From Globisporangium splendens (Eukaryota > Oomycota > Peronosporomycetes > Pythiales > Pythiaceae), in the NCBI GenBank assembly GCA_006386115.1, contig VFIW01000165.1, positions 1 to 64,000 on the forward strand: a stretch of 64,000 nt of DNA, given 5' to 3'. The notes beneath the pieces are model-generated. The model searched no databases. It was given only the letters and a program-made list of their open reading frames with translations, and was not told the DNA's origin. Shown here piece by piece: positions 22,066-35,063 of this stretch (within the stretch, counting starts at the first letter, position 1; each line of letters opens with the position of its first letter). Position numbers and translations under genes: made by a program.

Positions 22066-24234
22066 ATGGCGACGCCCGCGAACCCCACGGAGAAGATCCC
22101 CCCGCCGCAACTCAAGGTGCGCGTCGTCCTCCTCCCTTTCGCTCCTTCTCTCTCAATGCGTCATGATGCGCAGTGCGTGTCGACGCGTTGTGGCAAGAGA
22201 TGACAGGCGTCGCGAGAGCTGGGTCGGCGTCATTCTACCGGAGTAGAAGGATGCAATGCACCCGCAAAAGCGGACAAACTAGGCGTTCATTTACGTGCAC
22301 ACTTGACAGCAATAGCTCATCCTCCTTTGTGGCTGTGAATGATGTGTGTGTGTATATGCAGGCGATTTTAGGTCCCAACCCGACAACGACGCGTGGCGCG
22401 CCGTCTGTGCTCGGCGTGCACCCGAAGGAGCCGAAGATCATCTACTGCAGTGGCAAGTTGGTGATCGTGCGCAACTTGGCGGACCCGACGGACACGTTCG
22501 TGTACAAGGGCCACAACGAGCAGACGACGGTCGCCAAGTTCTCGCCGAGCGGTTACTGGGTTGCCTCGGGCGATGTCTCGGGCAAAGTGCGCATCTGGTA
22601 CGTACTGGTATTGCTGGCGCAGTCGCTACTTGTGGGTAGCTAGCTATAGCTGATCCTCCCCCGCAAATTTTTCGGTACCTTATAGGTCGTACGACAACCC
22701 AGAGCACACGCTGAAGATCGAGGTGCCAGTGTTTGCCGGTGAGATCAAGGACATCTCGTGGGACCCGGAGAGCAAGCGCATTGTCGCCGTCGGCGATGGT
22801 CGCTCGTTGATGGCGCGCGTGTTCATGTGGGACACGGGCAACAGTCTCGGTGAGATCGTGGGTCACCAGAAGCGCATCCTGAGCGTCGACTACAAGCCCA
22901 CGCGTCCATTCCGCATTATGACTGCGAGTGAAGACTTCAATGTGTGTGTCTACGAAGGTCCGCCGTTCAAGTTCAAGCAGAACAACAGCAACAACCACTC
23001 GAACTTTGTCAACAGTGTGCGCTACTCGCCAGACGGTGAAATGGCCGTCAGTGTTGGCTCGGACAAACTCATGTGCCTGTACGACGGCAAGACCGGCGAC
23101 CTGATCGACAAGTTCCCACCTGCCCACCAAGCCTCGATTTACTCGGTGGCATGGAGCCCAGACAGCAAGCAGTTGCTCACGTCGTCGGCCGATAAGACGG
23201 TGCTCTTGTGGGACGTCGAGACCAAGTCGGTCGTGACGAAGTTCACGTTCTCCGACAAGCCACAGGTCAAGGACATGCAAGTCGCGGTCGCGTGGTGTCA
23301 GGACTACCTGATCTCGCTCAGTTTGTCGGGCGACCTCAACTACTTGGATGTGAACAACCCTTCGAAGCCAAAGAAGGTCATCCAAGCCCACCAAGTGAGC
23401 ATTCTCTCGCTCACGACTGATCCAACGCGTGATCTCCTCCTCACAGGCAGTTACGATGGTATCGTGTGCTCGTGGAAGGCGAACCTTGCGTCTGTCTTGG
23501 GAGGCAGCGCACACACGGGCAAGATCGCGGGCATTGACGCCAACGTGAGCCAGATCGCGAGTGTTGCATGGGACGACCAGATCCGCTACGCGAATGATGC
23601 GGAGTACACAGCCAGTACGGCGCTTAACGCGCAACCAACGGGTGTCGCCCTCGGCCACGGCGACTCGCCAGTCGCGGTGGTGAGCTCGAACAAGGGCGTA
23701 AAGCTGCTCGTGGACCAGAAGGTCGTGTTTGAGACACCCGAGTTTGCGTGGACACCGACATGCGTCGCGATCTCGCCGTCGGGTGATCTCGTCGCCGTGG
23801 GTTCGCAAGAAGACAAGAAGATCCACTTGTTTGACGTCGTGAACAACACGCTCCAGGAGTCGGGTGAGATCGTGGGCCACTTGGGCGCGTTGACCAGCGT
23901 GTCGTTCTCGCCTGATGGAACTCTGTTGGCGGCTGGTGATACGTACCGTGAAGTGCGTGTGTGGGACGTCGCCTCGCGAACGGCCAAGGTGCAGGGCCAG
24001 TGGGTGTTCCACTCGACTCGTGTCACCAGCGTCGCGTGGTCGCCAAGCGGCAAGTTCGTTGCGAGTAGTTCGTTGGACGAACGCATCTACGTCTGGAACG
24101 TGGAGAACCCAATGTCCAAGACGTGCTTTGAGTTTGCGCACAAGGACGGCGCAACGGGCGTGCGCTTCATCGCGGAAGACCAGCTGGTCTCCGTCGGCAA
24201 CGACGCGTGCGTCAATTTCTGGCAGCTCTCCTAA
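22066..24234 (+). CDS. AIP1: actin-interacting protein 1 (AIP1/WDR1-like WD40 protein)
   Basis: Cytoplasmic WD40 protein that works with cofilin/ADF to disassemble actin filaments. Exons 22066-22116, 22362-22597 and 22686-24234 join in frame to 611 aa, the usual AIP1 length. It begins MATPANPTEKIPPPQLK and continues TTTRGAPSVLGVHPKEPKII and YCSGKLVIVRNL, the typical AIP1 N-terminal pattern. WD units end in VRIW, VFMW, VCVY, MCLY, VLLW, VCSW, IHLF, VRVW, IYVW and VNFW across two propellers. The middle part with YTASTALNAQPTGVA also fits. No damage was seen. A long minus-strand frame over the same DNA is a shadow. Confidence 0.92.
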
Positions 24235-25981
<1,747 letters not shown>

Positions 25982-26152
25982 AGCAAATGTATGCTTTTTG
26001 TTTTAAAGAGAGACTCTGTACATGTTAGCTGTTGACAAATGCTGTCCAATGCCACACCAAAATCAACATGCTAGGTTTACCTGAATTGCCACATCTTCAT
26101 GTATGTGTGTTTCTGTGTCTTGTTGCCAAGGGTTTCGCGTGGCAAAGTCTCA

Positions 26153-27037
26153 TTAAACACTAGCTCCGCTTGCGATGTCGCTATCCGAAGGTTTCAATTT
26201 CCCAAATCGGCTCTTTGAAGCAAAGTCGGCTTCGCTCTTCACGAGAGCTTTCGTGCGGAAATCCAGCAGTGAGGAATCTGCCTTCGACAAATTCCCGAAG
26301 CGCTTTTCTTCAAGCAGAAGAAACGACTCGGCGAGACGGATCTTCGATGGCAAGTCCACGCTCGCGCTGTCCCCAAACGACGTGGAATCCAGCAACACGG
26401 GCAGATCATCTTCTTCTGGCAAATCACGCTGCCAAAGCATGCTCATACTCTGGTCCAGTCCCCCGATTGTGGAAAACGGGTTCCGCTTCACGAGGCGAAC
26501 CCCATCCATCGCAGCAATCGCCAAGTGGCTTCGACTGAGAAAATCTAAATCGCACACCATTTTCAGCATATAATTGACGTTTCTCCACACGAATGGAAGC
26601 TTCTGGACCATTCGACGTCGCCACCCCGCGATTGCGTCAATCGTGTCCAGGCTGAGCTCACGCACATGCAGAATGGTCTCCAACAGCTCGACACTGCAGT
26701 CTTCTTCAAAGGAGCAGCAGTATTGCAGCAACAAATCCAGTCCTTGCTCTCGCGCGACGATGGCTTTGAGCACCTTCAGCTCTTCTTGTGATTGGAGACT
26801 CTCATACAGAATCGCCTTGGAGCTGCTGCTGGCCATGGACGCATGGCTCATGGTCTTGACGATGGTCTTGCCTCCGCTACCCAAGTACGCCTTTTCTTCG
26901 AGAGACATGGTCTTTGCTTGGGACGTCGACACCTGCCGAATGCCACTTTGTGCCAACAACTGCTGCGAATTATCATGGGACAATCGTGAATGGAGTCTGC
27001 TTGCAGAGCTTTCTTCTCCGTCACGTTCATGCTGCAT
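26153..27037 (-). CDS. conserved protein of unknown function
   Basis: The open frame extends upstream to 27154, but its first part reads like non-coding or UTR sequence, so ATG 27037 (MQHERDGEESSASRLHSRLS) is preferred; the protein would be 294 aa. The centre, LLETILHVRELSLDTIDAIA, GWRRRMVQKLPFVWRNVNY and MLKMVCDLDFLSRS, is helical and recalls central regions of protist IQ or coiled-coil proteins, without firm family match. The tail is Ser/Lys-rich. It starts about 170 bp beyond the stop of SMC1 on the same strand, so its promoter may lie in the SMC1 3' region. Confidence 0.6.
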   Translation of the reverse strand: MQHERDGEESSASRLHSRLSHDNSQQLLAQSGIRQVSTSQAKTMSLEEKAYLGSGGKTIVKTMSHASMASSSSKAILYESLQSQEELKVLKAIVAREQGLDLLLQYCCSFEEDCSVELLETILHVRELSLDTIDAIAGWRRRMVQKLPFVWRNVNYMLKMVCDLDFLSRSHLAIAAMDGVRLVKRNPFSTIGGLDQSMSMLWQRDLPEEDDLPVLLDSTSFGDSASVDLPSKIRLAESFLLLEEKRFGNLSKADSSLLDFRTKALVKSEADFASKSRFGKLKPSDSDIASGASV

Positions 27038-27207
27038 TGCTTCTACGGGAATCACTTTACCTGCCACGGGAAAACGCACTGAGCAAACTTGAAGAGGCGC
27101 GACGGACAAAAGCAGATCCGAGACAGAACAAGTAAACCAAAACAGGCAAAACACTCAGCACCAACTAAATTAGCTCATAGACGGTAGACGGAATCGTTCA
27201 GACCAGG

Positions 27208-30200
27208 TTAATCAAATCTTGTGAGATCCATCGTCAGCGACTGGGACCGCTGAAGCGTAATGTCTTTGCAAATACCAACCAACGCATCAGCCTTTTCGTA
27301 GAACGCATCCTTCAACGAGATCACGACGCACTGGAAGTCGCAGTTGGCGATGTACGTCGACACCTTGTTCACATTCACGTTATCCAGTGCGGCGTCGACT
27401 TCGTCCAGCACGAAAAATGGGGAAGGGCGATAATTGTGGATGGCGAACAGCAGAGCCAACGCAGCGACGGTTTTTTCGCCACCGGAAAGCTGCTCCATCT
27501 CGCGAAAACGTTTCATTGGAGGCATCGCGTTGTACTTCATGCCACTCAAATAAGGCTCTTCGGTGTTTTCAAGACTTAAATGCGCAGTTCCACCGAGTAG
27601 GTGCTTGGAGCTTTTTGTCAGCTGCTTGTACACCTCATCAATAACGCCGGAGATGTGGTTAAAAGCGTCCATGAACCGCTCAAACCGAGCAGCTTTCACC
27701 TTCTCAAATTCGGAGGCTGCTTCAAAAGACCGCTGCTTCACTCTTTCCAATTCTTCTTCCTCCTTCGTAATGCGATCTTGAATCTCGTCGAACTTGTCCA
27801 GTGCGCGCATATTTGGCTGCATGCGCTCCAGCTCTGCCAGCATTTCATTGATACGCTCTTCGTACTTCGAATTGATCGCTTCGTATTCCTTTTCATCCTC
27901 CACGACCTCTTGGTCTGGCAAAGATGAAAAGTCGATCTGCTTGCCATTATATTGCTCGACCGCTTGGTTTGTCAGCATCGCTTCGGAGTTGTCTTGAGTA
28001 TTGCTAGCATTGCTGCCGTTCAATTGCGAGGCGATACTCAAGCTGCTAACATCTTCCATCTCAACATCTTCGTCTTTTGCCTTTCCATTCGCACCGACAA
28101 CAGGCAGCTTCACTTGGTCCAGCGAGGCTCGTTTCAAAATTTCGTTTTTCTTGTCCTTCAGGCGATCAATAGCAGTCTCTTCTCCTGCAATGTTTTTAAG
28201 CATCTCCCCCTTCTCCTTTTCCCTCTTGGCTTTTTTCTTCCCAACAGACTTCAACTCCGTTTCTAGGTCGTCCAGCTTACTGGATAAACTTGACAACTGC
28301 GCCTCCTCTTCCTTTTTCTGCTCCGCAAGTGAGGCAATTTTCTTTTCCAAGGCGCTTCCTTCCAGCGCCAAATCCTTCAAGTTCTGTTTCTCCTGAGTGG
28401 CTCTTTCCTTGGCGTCTTGCAAAGGCACCTCGTAGTCTTGTGCCTCCAGGTACGCAATTTGAGCCTCTAGCTTGGTCATGTGCTCGATGATTTTCCTCCT
28501 CGTGTCCATGTGCTTTTGCTTTCGCTTTAACACCTTCTCTTCATAAACACGGATGCTGTCGACGCCCATTTGCTCGCTAAAGTCAGCAAACATCTCATCC
28601 TCGACACTATGGATCTCCTTTTCGAGCGACACAAGCTTGCTTCTCCTTGAGCTCACTGCAGCTTCAAACTTTCGCAACTCTGGCTCAATAGTTTGCTGGA
28701 TACGCGCGTTCGCCTCATCAACCCGCTGTTGTATTTTAGGCTTCTTCGACTCAGTTGTGATTAAATCTGCCTTCGCGTATCGCAGTCGGTTGTGCATGCT
28801 TTCCATTTGGGTTCTGAGCGTTTGCAGCTTGGAGTAGCTTCCTCCATGTTTGTCGAGCGAGTGCAGTTGCTCGCTCAATTCGTCCTTCTGTTGTTGCAGA
28901 GCATCAATTTCCTTCTCGTCCCAGCGACCAGCACGCGTCACATCACTGTGGGTCTTACCACCTGTCATACTGCCATTCTTACTGACAACCATGCCATTCA
29001 GCGCCACAGCTTTGACTTTTTCGTTCTGTCGGAAGCACAAGTCTCTTGCAACATCAATAGATTCGCAGACGACGGTATCCCCAACCGCATAGAGAAGTGC
29101 TGGTTCAATTTCTTGATCACACTCAATGACGTCGACAACCAACTTGATATTGGCTCCCAGATTTCGGAATCGTTCATTGATTGGCTTGATACGGATCTTG
29201 TCCAACGGAATGAATTGGGCACTTCCAAGACGGGATTCACGAAGATACTGAATGCAGTCTTGGCCAGTCTTGTAATCCGCAACGACAATCGCATCCATGT
29301 GTTTGCCCGTTGCAACAGTAACTGCCATGTTGTATTTCCTTTGAACGGGCTTGCACAGATCCACGAGCCGACCACGCACGCCAGGGAACAAACGCTTCAA
29401 CGTCTCAATCGTTTCCGCCTTTTTACTTTCAGCTTGCGATTGTCTCTTGTCATCCTTCAGGTCACGAAGCTTGTTATTGACTCGGTCCAGCTGCTCTTTC
29501 AGCTTGTCTTTTCTTTCTGCCTGTCCTTGAATCTGGAAAAGCATAGTGCCTAGTTAGTTCCGGTCAAGCACAACCATTGTTCAATAATGAGAGGGCTGAC
29601 TCACATCATTTTCAGCGTCACGGACATCGCGTTCAGCATCGATGATTTTGCGTTCTGTTTCGGTAATTACGTCTCTCATCTAACACCGAATACACGACGG
29701 CAATGTTAGATCTCCCTGCAGATGCAGCACACGCAAGACATTAGTACAAGTACTCACGTTTCGAATACGGCCATCGGCCACTTTCATGTCTTCTGTAAGC
29801 ATTTCCACGATCTTTTCGTTCTCTTTGAGTTCTTGGGCGAGAGTATGCACTTTGTTTTGATCTGCAGTCTGCTGTCGTAGAATGGACTCAAGTTCAGTTC
29901 GCAGTAGATTTGTCTTGATTTGCGCAGATTCTTTGATGCGATGGTATTCTTCCAGCCGGGCTTCATCCATCAACAACGACTCCTCAGTCTGACCAGCAGC
30001 ATTTCGTTGTTGTGTTTCCAGTTCCGCTTTTGCGGCAGCTAGCTCCTTCAGATCATTCTTCAGCCCAGTAATCTCGCCAGTCTTGCCCGACAGGAGCTTC
30101 TTCATCTTCTTCTCTGTGAGTTCCGCTTCCAGAATCTTCTTTTGAGAATACTTTGTTTGCTCTTTGAGTCGGATGATTCGGGGCTCAACGTTATCCATCT

Positions 30201-31347
30201 CTTCCTGCAATTCATGGATGCGCTCACGGCTATTCTTCATATCTCGAAGCCCGATGCTGTGCTCCTTTTTCTTCTCTTTGTACACCTTCGTGATCGCCTC
30301 TTCTTTTGCCTCAAACGCAAACAGTTCATCCTGGCAGACCTTCAAAATCTCTTCGCGAGCATGGACATCTTCTTCAACTTGGAACAGCTGCCACAAGTAG
30401 TGCTCCACACGAATGTTGTTCTGCAAACATTGTTGTTCATACACAATCAATTCCAAGCGCAAATAGCAGCATATTTGGATAGCCATAAAAAAAAGCGAGC
30501 AGCATACCACTTCTCGTCTTTTCGAGTTAAATGCTTCCGCCTCTTCCTTTTGCTCTTTTACCTGCATACACGAGCACAATACCTCGGTTAGCAAGACCAG
30601 CATCAATAGACAAGAAGATACGAGGCTGACTGACCATCTTCTTCTCTGCGATCAATCCTTTCTTCTTCTGGTAGGCAAAGATGGCGTTTTCTTCTGCTGC
30701 ATTCTTCTCTTCCAACAATCTGTCATACTCTTCCCTGCAAAACGATATCCACACACAAGCCTCAGTATCAATAGAAAAAGAGAATGCTCATTTCGCATGT
30801 TCCAGCGCCGCAGTTCATAGTACCGCAATTCATCCGACGTCGCGATCTGCTCAAAGAGTTTCGTGAGCTCATCGGGGCTTTTCGACGCAATCGATTCCAC
30901 ATCGCCCTGGAACACCAGAAAGTTTCTCGCTTTCACCAGAATCCCGATCTCCTTCAACTGTTGCTGGTACGCGTCCGACGCCACATCCTTATGATTAATC
31001 CGATACGAACCCGTGCCTTTCTCCGAGATCGAGCGCGTGAACAGCAGCTCCTGCTTGGACTTGGCCGACGGAATCTCGTCGGCATCGAGTTCGTACACGA
31101 GCGTCACGGACGCCTTCAGATGCGAATCCACCATGGATTGCGGCGGCTTGTGGATCAGGTCCTTGAGCTGGTTCGAACGCAGCTGGCGGCTGTTGACGCC
31201 CAACACGAAGCTGATGGCGTCCATGAGGTTGGATTTGCCCGAGCCATTCGGTCCGATCACGGCCGTGAAGCGCTTGAACGGCCCGATCACGTGCGCACCA
31301 CCGTAGGACTTGAAGTTCTCGACCTCGAGCCGCGCGATGCGCCCCAT
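27208..31347 (-). CDS. SMC1: cohesin subunit SMC1
   Basis: Core ATPase of the cohesin ring, holding sister chromatids together in the nucleus. Exons on the minus strand: 31347-30824, 30734-30635, 30561-30508, 30420-29758, 29679-29605 and 29532-27208; phases agree and give 1,246 aa, the usual SMC1 size. The N-terminal head starts MGRIARLEVENFKSYGG and has the Walker A motif GPNGSGKSN. Long coiled coils flank the hinge (FPGVRGRLVDLCKPVQRKYN, GKHMDAIVVADYKTGQDCIQ, MTGGKTHSDVTRAGRW). The C-terminal head has the signature LSGGEKTVAALALLFA and Walker B FFVLDEVDAALD, ending LTMDLTRFD. No lesion was seen across about 3.7 kb of coding sequence, including A runs. Confidence 0.95.
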
Positions 31348-31670
31348 TTTCTCCTTCGCACCGCGTCGCACACACGCAGTCCAACTGCTTGTGTAGCTCT
31401 TGGCAAATTGCGGAATGGTGGCTGCATTTATTTGTGTGTGTGTGCATTGGGAAAACGCAAAAAAGCAACCCGCCGTGCATAATGTGAGCCACATAGATTT
31501 GGGAGAAACCTGAAATTCGGGACAAGAGTCTTGATTTGCTGAAAAGGAGTGCGAAAATAGACTTCGTTTATAGCCAATGAGAAGACAGTGGTGTGCTTTC
31601 TTGCAAAAAAAGGCAACAACTGAAAAGCCTGACAAGATGCTTCTCATGGTTGACTTGGCATTTTTGATGC
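31348..31670. other. intergenic, divergent upstream region of SMC1
   Basis: Contains a short (TG)n tract near 31432-31443. It should hold the SMC1 promoter (minus strand). No coding signal. Confidence 0.5.
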
Positions 31671-32685
31671 GTGAGATACGCTCTTCTCACGCCAGCTGTC
31701 TACGAATTGGCACCACTGCGTGAACTGCCGATTATCGACCCGACCAAGACGATCAAGAGCCTGTTGTTCGACAAGAAGCAAATTAGTGTGATCCATCGCA
31801 TCAGCTATCGCGACAGGAAAATCTTTCCGTATTGTTTCTCTGCGGCGACCTGCTCTCGTTCGTTATTATAGCAGTACCTGCGCGAGTTGGGAGACTACTT
31901 GCAATACCGGCAGTCGCACTCCAGCTTCCAAGCGTCTTCTTTATCACACTCGGTATTCGATACGAGATGGTGTTCTTGCTGGTCAAGACCTACGATTTTT
32001 GGTTTTTCACGGCTGTAAACCTTGCGTTTTGCGCATGCTATGGCATGTACCTGGGTGATGCGCGAATCGCTGCTCTCGCTGTTGCCGGCTACTTGATCCA
32101 GATCAGTATCATTGTAGACGCTCAGTTGGGGAATCTGCAGGCGTTCGTGTTGCCAGCGTTGCTCAGCGTCGTGTGTGACATGCTCCTGTTCGTTACAGTC
32201 CTGTTCTGCCTCATCGATGCATCGAAGGACGCCGTTCTGGTCCGGTACGCCCATGGCAATTGCTCTGCGATTACGATCCACGACATGCTCTTCAGCAACC
32301 TGATGAACGTGACCATTCTATGCTTAAGGCTCTGGAATCGCAAACGAGAGGCATTGCGAACCTCGTCGAGATGTTTTGCATCTTCTAGTTTGCGCTGTGG
32401 GAAGACAAACTTGTCGTGCTGGTGGTATCTTGGTTGTAGATCTATTGGGTTCTTATACTGGATGCGTTGACCCCGAAGATGCGTAGACTGCTCGGCTTTC
32501 GAATCAAGTTCGCTGCTCCCGTGTGTCTGGGTCTCAGTGTCATCAAAGTTATGTTCGTGTTGGAGCTGTTCTGGATCGATGGACTCGGTTTGACCGATAC
32601 TGTTTTGCTGGGCGATGAAGCACTTTGGCACGCAATTGAGATTCACGCAATATCGATGTTCCTGAGCCAGATGTGTTTGGTCTAG
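31671..32685 (+). pseudogene. fragment of the polytopic membrane protein family, copy B
   Basis: Related to copy A (20793-21473). The first part reads VYELAPLRELPIIDPTKTIK, SLLFDKKQISVIHRISYRD and IFPY; the frame then shifts by one near 31830-31840. The next frame continues LLSFVIIAVPARVGRLLAIP, FFITLGIRYEMVFLLVKTYD, FWFFTAVNLAFCACYGMYLG, ISIIVDAQLGNLQAFVLPAL and DMLLFVTVLFCLIDASKDAV, with several membrane segments. After about 32350 similarity fades; a further frame from 32467 adds one or two hydrophobic stretches. I read it as a pseudogene. Function unknown. Confidence 0.5.
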
Positions 32686-32850
32686 CTCTTCAAGTTCAGT
32701 CTGTATCACAATTATGGTGAAAACGAAGAATAATAAAACCAAAGAGACCACGACTGTACAAAGAGTTTTGTGGAAGAGTGTTGGTTGTGTCACTCAATGC
32801 ATTCCCCCCCCATTAGAGTGCCCTCCCTCGTCGCAGGCCATTGAAAAGGT

Positions 32851-32867
32851 TCACTCATTTCATTGCC
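32851..32867 (+). promoter_or_regulatory. oomycete-type initiator element
   Basis: TCACTCATTTCATTGCC fits the oomycete initiator core (CTCATTYY followed by a T-rich element) and lies 17 bp before the start codon at 32884, the spacing common for this element. Confidence 0.5.
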
Positions 32868-32883
32868 AGAACACTGCGCGACA

Positions 32884-33516
32884 ATGGCTGACGAAGAAGT
32901 CCACGATGTGCACGCCGTGGTGCCGGAGCGGCCGGTGCCGAGCGGCGAGGTTCGCAAGTACGCGTGCAAGCTCTGCCGCAAGGTGCTGTTCACGAGCGAC
33001 GACCTGTACGACCACGCGCCGCAGCAGCAGCAGATCGCGATGCGCAAGGTACGAGTCGCTCGTCCGCTGTGTCATTGTACTGCTTCTGGGTTATGCTCTC
33101 CAACAACCCCCTGTGGACTCTCTTTGCTTACGAGTTGCGTTGTTATCACTGCCGCTGTATGCGTGTCTGTGTACGTGGGCGTATAGAAAGTGAAAGATGT
33201 GAAGGTGAACGGCACGACGCGCATGGAGAGCTGCTCGTCGTACTTCCTGGAGGAGACGCTGCCGTGGATGGACCAGGATGGACTCGATGAGGGCAAGATC
33301 CGATGCCCCAACTTGAAATGCCAGTCGCGCGTGGGCTCGTTTGAGTGGTCGGGTACGCAGTGCTCCTGCGGCACGTGGGTCACGCCATCCATCAAGATCA
33401 CCAAGTCGCGCGTGGACCCCATCTTTGCAGTCTCGGTGATCCCGATCATTCAGAGTGCTGCCATTGGCGCTGCATCTGTCACTACACAACCAACGGATCA
33501 AGCCACGCAAGAGTAA
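32884..33516 (+). CDS. DUSP12/YVH1-type C-terminal zinc-finger protein without phosphatase domain
   Basis: Exons 32884-33048 and 33187-33516 join in frame to 164 aa. The protein has the zinc-binding half of dual-specificity phosphatase 12/Yvh1: YACKLCRKVLFTSDDLYDH, CSSYFLEETLPWMDQDGLDE, IRCPNLKCQSRVGSFEWSGT, QCSCGTWVTPSIKITKSRVD. In Yvh1/DUSP12 this zinc domain acts in 60S ribosome maturation. The phosphatase domain (HCxxGxSRS) is absent and the protein starts just before the zinc region, so it is a stand-alone zinc domain. The role is therefore inferred from the family only. A good initiator element lies just upstream. Confidence 0.82.
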
Positions 33517-33590
33517 TTTGGAACATTGCATATAATAACATACGTTTGTAGTACATAAGCATTATGGATGGATTGCTTCTTTCGTTCAGG

Positions 33591-35063
33591 TTACATGTCG
33601 TAAACGACAACACCTCCGTCATCACCAGCGGCGATAAGCTGCGTAGATGACGTCGCGATAGCTCGCACGGCAGCTTGGTTTGCACCTAAACCATACAGTA
33701 GTTTCCCTCGCTTCCAGTCATGAACATGGAGCATTCCGTTGCCAGCCCCACTGAAGCACAGTTGACCATGCAAGTGGAGCGAGTAAATGAAGTCCATGTG
33801 CTCGGTAAAGTTGTGCACGACTCCGAATGACGCGCGCTTGTCGAGAACTTTGATGGTTCCATCAGCACCTCCAACCACAAGAGCATTTGGATCCTCGGCT
33901 GATTCACGAAGGAATCCAATGGCGCCGCTCTTGCCACTTCGTGGGTCAATATGAAGCTCCAGCGAGTGGAGCGCACCTTTCTGACGTGCATCCCACACTT
34001 TGACGATTCCGTCTTGACCTCCAGAGTAGAAAGAGTTGGTACCATCAAGCGCCTTGCTTCCTAAGACACTCGTCGTGTGGCCCTTATGAGCACCGGCTAT
34101 CTTCTTGAGCACTTTAGCATTTTCCAAGTCGATCAAGTGGACGCTTCCATCGCGATCGCCGCACACAATACTGGAATCCCCCGACAGCGTCGACGCATCC
34201 AGAATAGGAGCCGATCCAGCTTTGATCACACTCTGTTCGCGCTGGCGACTCGAAGTATGCTTACCGACATTCCAGACGCGGATGGTCTTGTCGTACCCAG
34301 CGCTCACGACCAGTTCATCACCCAAGCATTGCACTAGTGACACCGAGCCGCTGTGTCCACGCAGATCTTCACATTTCACACCGGTCGCATCCCAGAGACA
34401 CAACTTGCTGTCCATGCCGCCCGATACAATCCTGTTATCGGGCAAATGCGTCACACACGTCACCCACTCGGTATGGCCGAACTTCTTGGTGTACAGCGTC
34501 TTGGGCTTGATGGCAGCTGCCAACGATCTGCTGCTGCCGCGAGAAGAAGAAGAAACCACCGCTGCAGATCGCAATGGGATCACGTACAGCGCATGGTTGC
34601 TGCTGCCGACCACTACCTCCCGTGCATCTGCGCTCACGCTCATGCACATCAGCGGCTGTGCAGACACGGAATGCAGGCTCCCCTCCGGCACCATTGGACC
34701 TGTAAGCCACGACCCCTCAAGATCGCCAACAGCGGCTTCATCAGCATCAGCAAAGCTCTCTTTGCCAACGGGTTTCGCACACATCGCTTCACTCTTCGCT
34801 GCTGACGTGCCGTGGCGTGTAACTGCTTTCTTTCCACCACTGGTAGCAGCAGCTTCGAGCTCTTCGCAGGCGGCATCGAACTCCTCCATATACTTGTCGT
34901 TCTGACGATGGGACGCGCTCGCGACGTGCTTCTTTGTGACGCCATGTCCGCTTCCTCCGATGCTGCTGGAGCGTGTGGCGTGGACCTTTACGCGCGAGAG
35001 CGCATCGTCGACGCTCTCGGACTCCACGAGGGTGCCGGAGGAAGCGTACTCTTCGAGCCGCAC
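33591..35063 (-). CDS. WD40 repeat protein, 5' end unresolved
   Basis: Single long frame of about 490 aa ending in VVVYDM. The C-terminal 330 residues form about seven WD units (SKLCLWDATG, KTIRVWNVGK, GSVHLIDLEN, GIVKVWDARQ, GTIKVLDKRA, GMLHVHDWKR, GGVVVYDM), a single propeller. The first 150 residues are Ser/Ala-rich. No ATG is available before the conserved-looking IVRLEEYASSGTLVESES: the frame is open to a TGA near 35130. Either an upstream exon exists or translation starts at an internal ATG (MEEFDAACEELEAAATSGG, about 34890). I cannot assign it to a named WD40 family. Confidence 0.75.
   Translation of the reverse strand: MRLEEYASSGTLVESESVDDALSRVKVHATRSSSIGGSGHGVTKKHVASASHRQNDKYMEEFDAACEELEAAATSGGKKAVTRHGTSAAKSEAMCAKPVGKESFADADEAAVGDLEGSWLTGPMVPEGSLHSVSAQPLMCMSVSADAREVVVGSSNHALYVIPLRSAAVVSSSSRGSSRSLAAAIKPKTLYTKKFGHTEWVTCVTHLPDNRIVSGGMDSKLCLWDATGVKCEDLRGHSGSVSLVQCLGDELVVSAGYDKTIRVWNVGKHTSSRQREQSVIKAGSAPILDASTLSGDSSIVCGDRDGSVHLIDLENAKVLKKIAGAHKGHTTSVLGSKALDGTNSFYSGGQDGIVKVWDARQKGALHSLELHIDPRSGKSGAIGFLRESAEDPNALVVGGADGTIKVLDKRASFGVVHNFTEHMDFIYSLHLHGQLCFSGAGNGMLHVHDWKRGKLLYGLGANQAAVRAIATSSTQLIAAGDDGGVVVYDM

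Noticed and set aside
28792..29553. 253-codon plus-strand frame
   Set aside because: Antisense to the SMC1 hinge region, which is well conserved on the minus strand.
32122..32793. Minus-strand 223-codon frame with an apparent N-terminal membrane segment
   Set aside because: It overlaps the plus-strand membrane-family copy B, which matches copy A, so the minus frame is a shadow.
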